From the NCBI GenBank assembly GCA_038380435.1, contig JAWZYU010000034.1, positions 18,579,404 to 18,643,403 of the forward strand: a DNA stretch of 64,000 nt, read 5' to 3'. A model generated the notes under the pieces. That model made no database searches, had not been told where the DNA came from, and worked only from the letters and a program-made list of their open reading frames with translations. This DNA is from Ryuthela nishihirai. Its lineage: Eukaryota > Arthropoda > Arachnida > Araneae > Heptathelidae. Below, piece by piece: positions 47,740-59,017 of the stretch (position 1 is its first letter; every line of letters begins with the position of its first letter). Made by a program: the position numbers and the translations under genes.

Positions 47740-48320
47740 TGTAATCGCGTCCATATTAATTAGGTGCGTTAGGAAAGGATCCAGAGAGACCGGGAGGAGT
47801 TAGCTAGGGAGAGGAGCAGCCCAAAGAGCACCATCGGTGTGATGACTCCCTCCCTGGTGGCGTTAATAGCCCCTGACGCAAGTTGCTCCAGCGCAGCAGA
47901 TAACAAATGGCTGAGCGTCCGAGGCTGCACATCGCATGCCACGTTTCACCCATCACTTCAGTAGGCACAGAATCGCAGGTATCCGTGCGCACGATCAATC
48001 AGCCGGCGCTCGCATTCCTCCCCTTCTGGGAAAGAACTCTCCTCGATCGTCGTGTCGCTGGCAGACGGAAGCGACGCCGCTATCAGACGGCATTTGGCCG
48101 CGAGCCACTCCCTCGAGCCGGTGACGTCGTCCATTGACCCACAAGACGCCCACAAGTGACGATGGCCGCGTGCGCACGATTGAGAGGGTTTGGGGGCGCT
48201 TCTCGCACTGAAGAGGACAGACTCTTTGATTTACGTTTTGGCAACGGTAGTGCGGAAGCACACCCCACCATCCGTGACGTCATTACAACATGGTTCGTCT
48301 CTCGCTGAATGGTCAGCTTC
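47740..48320. other. GC- and CpG-rich island, possible host regulatory or exon DNA
   Basis: Clearly richer in G+C and CpG than the surrounding AT-rich DNA, with no repeat-family similarity inside the window. It contains CGATCGTCGTGTCGC (about 48035), GTGACGTCGTCC (about 48120) and a palindromic TGACGTCA at 48275-48282. Overlapping frames on both strands reach 60-90 codons, as expected in GC-rich DNA, and none has a domain I know. A promoter, first exon or conserved non-coding element are all possible. Confidence 0.4.
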
Positions 48321-50470
48321 ATAAATTACGCTGGGAGCATCAACTCTGGAGAGGAGGAGGGGAGGAAGAAGGGAGCTTACAAGAAGAAGGATCATACTGG
48401 ATGAACGATTCGACGAAATTTCAGTTCAAGAAATTCAGCAGGTTGGGGAATTAAGACGAGAAACCTGATAACGGAATGGAAGGCTTGTTTAGGCTGACAA
48501 ACAGGGACAATTTGTGGAGGAGTTTAGGAGTGTAAAAAACATTTTAGGTCTCATCTAGGAATGGTCAAAATGTATTCTACACTTTATGAGCCAACTGCAC
48601 AGAATTTATTAAGGAAACATAAAAACAAAACTCCAATAACGAAGAGACATTCAATATTTTCAGTTTGCGAATGATGGCAACAAGTCAAATAACTGTGAGC
48701 CAAGGTTAGACACGTTTCATAACATTAAATTCGAAGAGTTTTAATTTTAACTGAAAAGATTTTTGCATGATCCATGAGTTCACAGTTAATGAAACCAATT
48801 ACCTTGAAGCTGCACACTAACAGAATTAACTTCTAATGAACTTAACGAAACATGTCAGAACATCCAGACGATAGAAATTTATAATTTTTAACATTTGTAC
48901 ATTAATGCCATCAAATCTAGAGGCTTTTAATGTAGATAGTTGTTTTATAATATTGTTACGACAGATGAACGTGCTACATTGAGTTTATGGCAGATGTGTC
49001 ATGAACAGTGATGTAGATGTGTCTATGCCTCAGCGTGACAATACGTTATCAACTGTTTAGAACGGAGATGCTTTGGATAATAAGATTCATAGAGGAAAAT
49101 TAAAAGGGTGTAGTGGAGTAGTGAAGAAATAAGAAAGTATTAAATTAGTGTTGTGTGATACTACATAAGAAGACTCTTAACATTTGATTCAAGATGAGCC
49201 TGGTTCCGGAAGTGAAAGTGAATCAACAGTAAAGTTATTTTTGGGTCCTCTGTCAGGAGAGATCAGCATTAGATGTTTCGCATCTGTAAGGTATAAAGCA
49301 TTAGTAAGGTAGTCCTCTAACACAAATGAAATTCAATATAATTTGGATAGTTTGTTGGATGTTGCAAAAGTAAAAGATTTTATTTTGTCATCGGAACTGA
49401 ATATTGACAGCATTGTGGTTTAAGCAACGAGAATTAGTTAAACATAGTAAATCGTTCTTTTTATGGTTTGACTTTATACTAAGAGGAATAGATTGAGTAT
49501 ACTTGTGTTTACTCTTTGATATAGTTTTCGTTGATACTGTTTTTATATTGATTGTATATACTTTGTTTGATACTGTTTGATATAGTTACTATTTGATAGT
49601 GTTTACTATAGATGTGATAGTTGTGTTTAGATAAGATTGTTTTATTTGTATAATTTTTGTGCCTTTGTAATAAATTACTTCATTCATACTTTAGTATACA
49701 TATATACTATTTTTGAACTCACGCTAAGTTTTCATCTCTTTGAATTCATATCAATATTTAAAACTTGAGTTGTAGTTGCACTTCTCACAATAATAGAAGG
49801 GGAAACATACTTTAAGTATATTTGATATGGAGGTGAAATATCTATTTCCTCATCTGCATAAAATTCACTATCTCTAAAATCTGAATTCATTTCATATTTC
49901 AGTTCCCCTTTTCAGGTACACTGCACTTTTTCCTTTCATGCCAAGTAAATTATTTACACACTTCCATTGTGACGTAGTTTCATTTGCACAAAAATTGAAT
50001 TTATCTCTGTAACACCTATCTTTAACTTCCTCAATACGTTTTTAAATTTAATTTATTATAGTTTGTGTCATCTGTTTCATATTACACAACAGATACAAGC
50101 ATAGACATTTATTCCCATTGAATTGCCAAGTCAGACATTTCATATAAAGAATTTTGCATAATATATTTTCTAAATTTATACATTCAACTTTAGGAATATT
50201 AAAAGCGTTCACAAGAGTTGAAGTAACTCTCAAGTGGGTTTATAATAATAATTTAATAATAATAATTAAATATCTATTAATTAAATTTAATTAATTAATA
50301 GATATTTTTATATTTCATATACAATTTTTCTTTTTCGTCTATATATTTAATTAATTCATCAGCGATCCGTTTTTGCCTACTTTTTGCTTTATACCTCCTC
50401 TATTATTACTAGTGAACAAATTTTTATTATTAATAAACCTTTGAAAGTATTTTTTTTATACAACAATCTA
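48321..50470. other. Unassigned AT-rich DNA
   Basis: No recognised gene. There is a purine-rich patch at 48345-48395, repeated GATACTGTTT-like words at 49530-49620, and an AT-only near-palindrome at about 50267-50307 (TATCTATTAATTAA mirrored by TTAATTAATAGATA). Confidence 0.4.
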
Positions 50471-51918
50471 TATTGGTTTCCATAAATTAAGGAAAACTCA
50501 GAAAAATCATGATAAGCAAAAAATTATATGAATGATTTTAATGAAGTTTGATGCAAATATGAATTACAATGCTAGTTTCAGAATGGCATAAAATATTTTA
50601 CAGTAGAAACATTTTTCGTCAAAAAATAACACAGGAACTTGTCCAAAAATGAAGTATCAGAATGCAATGCGCAAAGTTCTTTAATAAGAAGTGTGGTCAC
50701 CCTTTAAAGCAATGCAGGCACGACAACGATGTTCCATTCCGTTTATGATGTTGTGAATCAGCTCAGTAGGGAGTACGAACATTGTTCTTTTAAAGCAGTA
50801 ATAAGCTCCCCCTCTGTTTCAGGTGGCGGGTTGAAGGCAGTAACACGTCTTCCTAGAGCATCCCACACATGATCAATCTGATTTAGGTCGGGAGATCGAG
50901 ATGGCCACTCCATGCGCATAATGGTCTCCTCTTGAAGGTATTGTTCCACTAGTCGAGCTCTGTGTGGAAGAGTGTTATCGTCTTGGAAGATGAATGTTTC
51001 ACCTATTGCACCAGCGTAAGGACGTACATAAGAGTCCAGGATGTGATCTCTATATCTTTGAGCATTGAGGTTCCCAGTCTTAACACATAGAGGTCTGTGC
51101 GTCCATCTAAGGAAATGCCATCCCAAGCACACACGCTACCTCCGCCGTAACTATCTTTTTGATGGATGTTACTGGGATGAGAACGGGTACCTCGTTCTAT
51201 TCACATTAAACAATGTCCAGAATCACTCTGCAAGCAATATCCGGACTCATCTGTGAAGAGTACCAACCTCCATTGCTCTTCTGTCCAGTTAACAATGGTG
51301 CGTGCCAAATTAAACCGCTCTTCTGTGACAAATTACTGTCCTTCTAGCATGCAGATCTCCATCATGAAGCCTTCTACGCACAGTAGAAGTCGATAAACCC
51401 TTCCAGTGGCTGCTGCAAGAGAGGATCGTAGCTGAGAGCGATTAGACGTCCTGCTCCTTCGTGCTGTTAATCACAGATATCGGTCTTATACAGCATTCGT
51501 AATTCTAGCCTTTCCTCGGCTAAACCTCCGAGACGCGGAATCCGTGCTAAGAAATCGATTCCACAGTCTATGGACAAGAGAAGGACTCACATTCAGCCAT
51601 TGTGGTACGTCTGATTGACCTTGGCCTGCTTCGAGCCGTCAAATAGTTCTCCACCGCAGTTGTCTCGAGGTCATTCCTACAAAATGGCTATTTCGAATTT
51701 ATTTACTAACATTTACAACACCAAATAACGATCCACTCCAAAACACCCGTTTTTATGCCGCTATCCGATTACGCAAATTAACGCAGACTAATTTGCATAC
51801 GATATGCTCACTCGACATTACTTTACTGGTTACATGAACAAGTTTGGTTAGAATCGCACAACTGTTTGGTGAATTATCACGATTTTTCTCATTTTTCCTT
51901 AATTTATGGAAACCAGTG
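50471..51918 (-). mobile_element. Tc1-type transposon, near full length
   Basis: Inverted ends share CTGGTTTCCATAAATTAAGG in the right end (reverse complement) and TTGGTTTCCATAAATTAAGG at the left, followed in both by AAAA, GAAAAATC and TGATAA, so the TIRs are at least 50 bp. TA flanks each end (50469-50470 and 51919-51920). The length of 1.45 kb is normal for Tc1. The same ends recur at 59905 and 61360. The transposase inside is broken. Confidence 0.87.
50690..51690 (-). pseudogene. Tc1 DD34E-type transposase, broken
   Basis: Minus strand. The best frame, 50758-51132, has FIFQDDNTLPHRARLVEQYL with the second catalytic Asp, then WPSRSPDLNQIDHVWDALGR. By my count 34 residues separate the second Asp from the Asp of NQIDHVW, where Tc1 family members carry Glu (NPIEHVW). 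The third catalytic residue is therefore E to D. The N-terminal helix-turn-helix part (about 51470-51660) reads in several frames. The enzyme would cut at the TIRs; this copy is inactive. Confidence 0.85.
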
Positions 51919-52038
51919 TATTATCAGTGCCATTATTAGATATGCATAAATTTGCAAAATTTTGTTGCTTTGCCCAAAATTACAAAAATTCAGTGCCCAA
52001 AATTATAACACAATGCCCAAAATTATAAAAATTAAAAT

Positions 52039-52164
52039 AATAAATACCCCCTCAAGCAGTTGCTTGCCACATAGGTCTGACAGGAGCTTGTCAGTTTACG
52101 CCATAGCACAAGGTCTGAGAGGACGGCAGGACCTCAGCAGAAAAACAACACGAACAACATTATT
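52039..52164 (-). mobile_element. SINE family 2, headless copy
   Basis: Reverse-oriented: AAATACCCCCTCAAGCAG, GGTCTGACAGGAGC, GTCAGTTTACGCCATAGCA and GGCAGGACCTCAGCAG match the body of the SINE at 18451. It stops after AAAAACAACAC, before the tRNA-like part, i.e. 5'-truncated. Confidence 0.82.
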
Positions 52165-52543
52165 TATTGAATATTCGAATTAAGTTTACTTACAATTGGA
52201 ATTTGATCAGTCAAATTAGATTTCAACTCAAAGAAGCTGTTTTGACCTGGTTGGTGCACATTGGAACAGATTTTTACTCTCAGGGAATGGGCAAACATTC
52301 AGTTACGTATTTACATAACCTAGACGACTATGTGGCGAAATAGATTTAGTTTGCATCTTCATCCTAATGTGTTTGTCTTTCTCATAATACTATGTTGTTA
52401 TTGGCGTTATTTGTTATTATGATGATTTAAGTCAATTGTTATTATGATGATTTTAATGAATAATTGTTATTCATTAAAGAGTGCAACTTACTCTTTGGTA
52501 CACCATCGTACAATAAATTTCACCACCACGACAAGGTGGTTCC
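52165..52543. other. Unassigned DNA
   Basis: AT-rich, with a short direct duplication of TTATTATGATGATTT near 52405-52455. A run of 12 G closes it near 52551-52562. No gene seen. Confidence 0.4.
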
Positions 52544-52567
52544 CTCTCGGTGGGGGGGGGGGGTACA

Positions 52568-53108
52568 CTCTTGAGCAGGTGTCATAGTTTAATTATCTTA
52601 GGAAATATGTTACAGATACTGGTAATATGCGGGATGAAATTAACAGACGAATAGGGGTTGCCGCTGGGACTTTTAAGAATCCATGGAGAGTATGGATAAA
52701 TAGATGTATAACCTAAAGGTTAAAATTAGACTGTATAATAGTTTGATTCTTTTTATTGTTAGTTATGGTAGTGAAAGTGGACGCTTTGTAAACACGATAA
52801 CAGGAAGTTTGATGTTTTTGATTCTACATACTTACGCAGTATCTTGGGCATTAGGTGGTTCAACTTTGTATTAGTAGATTAGCGAATAGTTATGAACAGT
52901 GTGCCTAAAGGCTTCAGAAAGAAGGAAAGACCTAGGATGTGATGGGCAGACAATTAATATAGACTAGGTTGTGGTGGTTAAACAGGATATTGTTTCAAGT
53001 GTTGTGCAGTGGCCAAATGCAGCCGATGTAGCTCAGGCGAGACCGTGTTTGGAGGACGAAATTGCACAATCTGGTTGGATCTCTGTAGCCCGTGGCTGCT
53101 TGAGGATG
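52568..53108 (+). mobile_element. RTE-type LINE copy E, 5'-truncated 3' end
   Basis: Begins CTTGAGCAGGTGTCATAGTT, matching the RT/C-terminal region of copy C from about 13885. It continues through INRRIGVAAGTFKN-type sequence, then the VMNSVPKGFRKKERPRM-like tail (about 52895), GVVQWPNAADVAQ (about 52995), and TAGCCCGTGGCTGCTTGAGG. Multiple stops and an internal deletion (around 52870) show decay. Ends in GATGATGATGA. Confidence 0.85.
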
Positions 53109-53238
53109 ATGATGATGAATGAAATATTATGGCGGCACCACTTGAGGATGATGATGATGAATGAAATATTATGGCGGCACCACTTGAGGATGAGGATGAT
53201 GATGATGATGAATGAAATATTATGGTGGCACCACTTCA
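53099..53238 (+). repeat. RTE-E tail amplified with its flank, three units
   Basis: Units of about 42 bp begin at 53099, 53141 and 53183: CTTGAGGATGATGATGATGA followed by ATGAAATATTATGGCGGCAC. Each unit carries the last bases of the LINE, its triplet tail, and the same non-LINE segment. The third unit has extra triplets. This is a young minisatellite seeded at a LINE junction. Confidence 0.85.
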
Positions 53239-53744
53239 GGACTACTATTTTGTGTAATTTATTCAGCTGCGGGTGTGGGGAAAGAGAAGCCAAAGCGTTG
53301 CTCTTTGAGAATGCTCTGATGAAGAGCAAAATGTTAAACGTAGGAGTGGCAGAGGAATTTTTCAAGCACATATTTAAAGACGATCTAGTAATTTGGTCCC
53401 TTTAGTTTGTTTCCTACTCGGCCCACTTCCAAGATTAAAAATGACGTCTAATAAACGACAAATACGTCTAAGTCATTTAAAGTGTTGGTTTGAAGAATGT
53501 TTTCAAGTAGATTTTCGTTTATCTGCACAATATGAAAAAAAGTTATAAAACTTTAATCAGAACAGAAAGAGCTGAATCATCATTGGATTGTAGGCAAAGA
53601 ATTGATATTATATCATTTGTCTTTTAAACCGCCGCCCCCCTCCCTCTTTGGAAATTTACGACCTCCCCTAAAAGGACTCATAATCTGCATTTTGCGCACC
53701 TCTATATTAGCGCACCAGATGCCCTTTTAAGCTAAAATATAAGA
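53239..53744. other. Unassigned DNA
   Basis: The plus-strand frame running from the tail repeat to 53405 has no domain I recognise beyond the LINE part. The rest shows no feature. Confidence 0.35.
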
Positions 53745-54510
53745 AGTTGTTTCAAAAAGATACTGCGGTTTTTGTATAAAATGTATGCGTAGATACGTAA
53801 TGAAACATAATCATTCTGGTCTTCTGAATGCCTTCAGCCGACATGTATCTTGAAATACATTGGCCTCGAAATTCCTTCCTTGGTCCAAGTGGAGTTACAA
53901 AGGTACTCCATCCATACCTGCTGATTAGATTATTCACCAACACTCTGCAACTGTTGTTGCCTTTTGATCTTCGATGGGAGAAACTTCAGGCTACTTCGTG
54001 AAATAATCCCTTGCCACCAATAAGTAACGATTTACATCATCTGGCCTAGAGAATGGATCCATAACATCTATGGATATTCTTTCAAAAGGAGCACCAACGT
54101 TATGTTTGCAACTTGCCCCGACTCCTAGTCTTAGGGTCTTTCTTCGTTGCACAGGTTTCACATTGCCTACACCATCTTTCAAACTCTGCCCTACTTTTAA
54201 GCAAATAAAATCTTTCCCTGGCTTCTGCTAATGCTTTATTAAAACTGAAGCGTCCTCCAGTGGCATTTATCATGCACATCTTTCCTCACTAATTCCCCTT
54301 GCGAGAGAGGAAGGATGATCTTCCAACGAATCAATCATTCAATGGGATTCTCCCATCTTCTGTACAATAAATTTTCTCTCACTTTTAAAGAGTCCCACTG
54401 TGCCAATAACGTTTTGGTAATTGGGCTATATATTGATATTTGCTCCCAATTACGTATAGCAGATGTTTCAATTAAACTTAAGAGTGTTGATCTAGGATCT
54501 TCATCTTCAT
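53745..54510 (-). pseudogene. Ty3/gypsy pol fragment: zinc finger and integrase core
   Basis: Minus strand. Near 54330-54480: LLAQWDSLKVRENLLYRRWE, the RNase H to integrase spacer. Near 54170-54260: an H2C2-type finger ending CRQCETCATKK in mixed frames. At 53991-54182: APFERISIDVMDPFSRPDDV with the first catalytic Asp and YLLVARDYFTK. At 53752-53943: LVNNLISRYG, then GIQKTR, the region of the second Asp. Frames shift between these blocks and the C-terminus and LTR are not seen. Belongs to a gypsy-type LTR retrotransposon; inactive. Confidence 0.82.
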
Positions 54511-54589
54511 GCTGAGCTTTTCTGATTCTTATTGTATTCCAAATGTCATATGTATTACTGTTTTCTTAATAAAGTTCCCTGTGCATTTC

Positions 54590-54880
54590 AAGGAGAGACA
54601 GATACGGGAGATGTATGCCTCCACGTTGGTGCTAGTGAGAAAAGAAGACGATTCTTGCCGTTTCTGTAAAGATTATCGAGCCTTTAATGCTCGAGGCATA
54701 CCAGATTCTTACCCCCCATCACCCTCATTAGGGAAAGTATGGATCAGTTGTCCCAGACAGAAAGTATGGATCTGTTGTCCACTATTTTAGCTCCTTGGGT
54801 ATGGTATCTGGCCGTGTACAGTCACGACATATTAAAAACAGTCTTTTTCAACCCCAAGTGCAAATAGAGAGAGAGAGAGA
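54590..54880 (+). pseudogene. Ty3/gypsy reverse-transcriptase fragment, opposite orientation
   Basis: Plus strand: ASTLVLVRKEDDSCRFCKDY and RAFNA match the gypsy RT entry (VLVRKKDGSxRFCVDYRxLN). Then DSYPPSP, and in other frames DQLSQTESMDLLS and AVYSHDILKTVFFNP. A local duplication (GTATGGATCAGTTGTCC-like twice at about 54738-54780) shifts the frame. It lies 80 bp from an integrase fragment on the other strand, so the two are either from different copies or from one inverted copy. Confidence 0.75.
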
Positions 54881-55545
54881 TGCCAATAGCCATTATGAAA
54901 AGTTGTGCATTGAATTAATGAAGCAGCTAAGTAGCATTTTGCTGTCATGGAGCCCAGGTAGTGCGAGCAACAGCAGAAGTCCGATATTCTCGATCAATTT
55001 GAAAGAAGAACTTTTCCTAAGTGCTACTTCCCTTCTCAGAAGAAGAAAGACCTTAGCTGGATAAATTGCACTTTTTGTCTGAGCAGCAAGAAACTGGAGA
55101 AAACCAGACCTGCACTTTTGAAAAGGACATTGGAAAAGGGTATGTGGGCTGCCTGGAACTTGGCTTCTGGCTCCCCAGATGCGCTACTAATTAACCAACT
55201 CTCTTCGTAATAAAAATACACGCAGCATAAGCAAGAGAAAGTACCCCAGCCATTTCACTTAATGCAGTTCCACCACTGACCCAGTTAATAATATTTCTCT
55301 AAATAACTGCCAAGAGGAAGGTGGATACTTCAGGTGGATGGTACCCAACCCTTTTCCCTCTCTGGCAGAAAAGCTGCGACAGCCTGCCACGTCATCAGTA
55401 GTGATTGTTTATCTCACCAAATCATTTGGACTGGATTAGCCTCGTATTGGAGTGCCGTGCACAAGAGAACAGAAGCTAACCTTCGTGTTTAAAAGCTACA
55501 ACTGTGGTTTCTAAGCTACAACCTTCCTTGGAATAAAATAAAAAT
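54881..55545. other. Unassigned DNA
   Basis: No recognisable gene. It may include decayed retrotransposon sequence after the RT fragment, but I cannot support that. Confidence 0.35.
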
Positions 55546-55720
55546 AAATACCCCCTCAAGCAGCTGCTTGCCACAGAGGTCTGACAGGAGCCTATCAGTT
55601 TATATGCCACAATAGGAGATCTGAGAGGATGGCAGGACCTCAGCAGAAAAACGACACATACATCCATGCCTTACCCGGGGCTCGAACCCAGGTCCCTTAG
55701 ATCAGTAGCCAAGCGAGCTA
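55546..55720 (-). mobile_element. SINE family 2, copy with partial tRNA head
   Basis: Reverse-oriented body AAATACCCCCTCAAGCAGCT, GGTCTGACAGGAGCC, GGCAGGACCTCAGCAG, then CTTACCCGGGGCTCGAACCC (box B complement) and GTAGCCAAGCGAGCTA. It ends inside the tRNA-like region before box A, so the last bases of the 5' end are missing. Confidence 0.88.
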
Positions 55721-55930
55721 TAAAAAAAGGAATCTGCCACTCATGATCTGGCAATTGGCAAAGAATTAGAGGCAAGGCTGACTCAGTGCCTCACTTGCTT
55801 TAAATTATCATACTAATAATTTTAGATTAGTTTTAGAAATTAGTTGTTAGTTTCATAGAAGTGTCACATTTTGTTTAGTTAGTCCCTTAGGAAGCTTACT
55901 GTTTCAACCCAAGTCTGCAATTGCCTATAG

Positions 55931-58382
55931 TAGGAGTTCTCAACGTGGGATACGCGGTAAAATTTTTTGGGGTACGCCGTGAGAGCTCAAAAGTCGCTGG
56001 ATCTAATAACAAAATCGCTAATTTGGAAACACTGCTACTGATTAATTTCTGAGAACTGAGTGACGAAGCGTGGCGCTGTAGTTCATGTCTGTACACGCTT
56101 GTCAATCCTCCCTTCCCTACCTGAGAGCCGAACCTACCCGAGCAACTGATTGCCCAGTCAAAGCATCCATTCTAAGTGAGTGAAAGTGCCTTCTTGTTGC
56201 TCTATGTATTTGTTGTGATTTATTTCACTTGCTGTGCTTAGTTATTTTTAGTCTTCAAGTTTACTGTGAAGTTAAATGAACGTGTTTCTAAAGTGACTTG
56301 AAACATGGATAAATGGATAATTAAGAAGAAAAGTAACGTGCTTCTACGTCTACGACTACGTCATCACCCCATGTGAGTAAAGAGGTGGATTCAGCAGTAA
56401 CTAAAAGAACGTTAAATGTTAAACAATCAAGTGATAAAAAAATTAAAAAACGTAAATATCATGAATCATATTTACAATATTGCTTTACATGGACAGGAAA
56501 TTTAGTGGATTTTGCTCTGTCACAAAATTCCTGTCACAAAATTCTATGAAACAGTCTCTTTTACGGCGATACTTTGAAACAAAACATGAGCATTTAAAAA
56601 TAAGCCCTTAAGCTATTTTGAACTTTTTTTTGGAAGACTTGAATAGCAGAAAAACCGTAATTAAATATTTTTCTGGTGTAGAAGAAAATGAAAGTGCACT
56701 TAAAGCGTTTTACAAAGTAAGCCTTCAAATTGCCAAAGCCGGAAAGGCTCACACAATAGGCGAGTCACTCATTCTTCCAGCAGCGGAAGAAATAGCTTCT
56801 TGTACGTTTGGTCAAAAAGAAGTCCTTGTCAGAACCATTCCTTTGTCAAACGACACAGTTTTCAGGAGAATTAAAGATATGTCCTGTAATATTAAGGACC
56901 AACTCATTCAAGCTATTCAATGTAGCCCGTGGTTTGCCATACAAGTGGATGAGTCGACAGACATTATTAGTACTTACTTATTATTCTCTCAAAACTTCTA
57001 CTTCTGATGAGGATATTTTTAATATGATTGATTTAGTTCTTTCCGGAAACAACCTTGAATGGAAAAATTTCATTTCTGTAAGTACTGACGGAGTAAAAAC
57101 AATGAGTGGTTATATCACAGGACTAGCAGGTCGTATAAAACAAGTTGCACCAGAATGTAAGTTCACTCATTATTGTCTTCACCGTGAAGCGCTGATAGCT
57201 AAATTTCTCCCTGATGATTTGAAAAGAGTTCTGGATGAAAGTGTACAAATGGTTAATTTCATCAAAACCCGACCATTGAAGTCTCGACTTTTTTCAGTTT
57301 TGTGTGAAGAAATGGGTAGTCTGCATAAGAGATTGCTGCTTCACACAGAAGTAAGTTGGTTGTCACGAGGAAATGTTCTTTGCCGTTTATTTGAACTCCA
57401 CGATGAAGTACGATTTCTCCTTTTTTTCATGTACCATGAGTTTCGACTTTCTTTGAGACTACAAGACTTAGAATGGCTTCTACGGTTAGTATATTTAGCT
57501 GATATTTTTGTAAAAATGAATATTGTGAACTTATCATTTCAAGGAGACAACGTTGATGTGTTCTATGCTGAGAAGAAAACTGATTCCATGATAAAAAAAT
57601 TTCGCTCTGGGAAAACGCAATTAAAAAGAACAGCTATGACCAATTTCAGCAACTAGATTCATTCCTTAAGGAAAATGAGCAACCGATTGCAGACTTTGAA
57701 GACATCAGACAACAAATAATCGTTCACTTAAGCACTCTTAAAACTCTTATGTGGCAGTATTTTCCATCCCGTGATGAAACGCAAGAATGGATTCGAGACT
57801 CTTTCACATTTGATTTGGAAAAATGTAAGCTTCCATTGTCCAATAAAGAAGGGTTGATTGAGATAGCTTGTGACAATAGTTTAAAAATCATTCATTCCAA
57901 AAAGCCATTGATTAGTTTATGGATTGGAGTGGAGAAGAATTGCAGTCAAATATTTGTTACCTTTCACAACAACTTATTTATGTGAAACTAGTTTTTCATT
58001 TTTAACTGCTTTAAAAAATAAATAAAGGAACTGGCTGGATGTTGAAGATGACTTGCGACTCTACCTTAGCAAGATAACCCCAAATACTGATGAACTGAGC
58101 AAGCGTAAACAAGCGCAACTATTTCACTGATTAAATAAAGCCAGTAAAATGTTTATAATTTTATAAGATTTGTTAAATTGTTTATGTCATTTTTTGTGTT
58201 TATCCATATATGTAATTTATGAATACAAAATTTAATGTGTGTGTGTGTGTATATATATATACGTTTATTTTATTCCCGTTGTTATAATATAACTATAGTT
58301 TTATCTATCTATACAAGGGGTTACGTCAGTTACATACACATTTCCAGGGGGTACGTGAAGCATAAAAGGTTGAGAACTACTG
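55931..58382 (+). mobile_element. hAT transposon (ZBED5/SCND3-like transposase)
   Basis: The left end TAGGAGTTCTCAACG and the right end, read in reverse, CAGTAGTTCTCAACC are imperfect short inverted repeats of hAT style, each followed by a GTAC-rich block. A transposase remnant fills the interior. The right 120 bp match, in reverse complement, the 128-bp units of the array at 1-3222, and the left 60 bp match 3290-3356. The 8-bp flanks (GCCTATAG and GTATCTGT) do not match, so no target duplication is visible. Confidence 0.85.
56305..58130 (+). pseudogene. hAT transposase, ZBED5/SCND3-like, broken
   Basis: ATG at 56305 gives MDKWIIKKKSN, the typical start, then KKIKKRKYHESYLQYCFTWT (about 56432). 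The BED zinc finger that should follow is largely deleted (LLRRYFETKHEHLK remains at about 56560). The RNase H-like core starts with FAIQVDESTD (about 56936) holding the first catalytic Asp. A frameshift near 56965 follows, then VSTDGVKTMSG (about 57080), THYCLHREAL (about 57165) and LHTEVSWLSRGNVLCRLFEL (about 57330). The C-terminal dimerisation-like part is degraded (VTFHNNLFM; LDVEDDLRLYLSKI, about 58040). At least four frame or stop lesions. Confidence 0.87.
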
Positions 58383-58390
58383 GTATCTGT

Positions 58391-58868
58391 CCATTTAGTG
58401 AATAAGCTTATTATTTTGGTGGCAACACTTGTGTGCAAGTGGTTGTTTACAAGCAAAGTGGTTTGTTTACTGAGAGCTGTGATTATATATCGAAATTAAT
58501 TATTGCCTATTGTTTTTTTCTTCTGCATTTTCTTAAAACATAAATTTCGTCAGCATAAAAAAGCTCTGTTTGAACATAGCATGCTTAAAATTGTGGCAAA
58601 ATATATAATATAAATATCCTAATGAGGATATAAAGTTTCATGGGTGGCAACTGAATAAGTTTTAGGTAATTGCGCCATCTATTGTCTGGATGTGAAACTC
58701 CTGAACTGTAACCAATTCCATTACTGTTCAATTGGAAATACCTATAACTTTATTTAAAGGTGTCCAAGACTTTTTTGTGCACATTGCTTACAGGAAGTGT
58801 TTGATATAAATGAAGTTTTCCAGTGAAAAGTTGGATGCGAAGATTTATTCCATTCTAAGTGAAAAAAA
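58391..58868. other. Unassigned AT-rich DNA
   Basis: No recognisable gene or repeat between the hAT and the short RTE fragment. Confidence 0.4.
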
Positions 58869-58869
58869 A

Positions 58870-59015
58870 AATGTCAAACAGGACCTTGTTAGAATTGGTG
58901 TGCAGTGGCCAGATGAAGTAGTTGTAGCTCAGGATAGACTTGCTTGGAGAACTAAATTGAACGGTCTGGTTGGACCTCCGTAGCCCATGGCTGCTTGAGG
59001 ATGATGATGATGATG
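58870..59015 (+). mobile_element. RTE-type LINE copy F, last 145 bp only
   Basis: ATGTCAAACAGGACCTTGTT, GTGTGCAGTGGCCAGATG and GTAGCCCATGGCTGCTTGAG followed by (GATGAT)n match the 3' end of copies B and C. Severe 5' truncation is normal for LINEs. A run of A precedes it. Flanking AAGTG on both sides is too short to claim as a target duplication. Confidence 0.88.
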
Positions 59016-59017
59016 AA

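Noticed and set aside
47907..48261. Several overlapping frames on both strands in the GC-rich patch
   Set aside because: Overlapping frames on both strands are expected where stop codons are rare; none shows a domain or splice pattern I can support.
49441..49700. A possible solo LTR (GATACTGTTT words, AATAAA-type signal)
   Set aside because: No TG..CA ends, second LTR or target duplication could be found.
55923..58390. An 8-bp target duplication around the hAT at 55931-58382
   Set aside because: GCCTATAG and GTATCTGT do not match; either the ends are misplaced by a few bases or the flanks have diverged.
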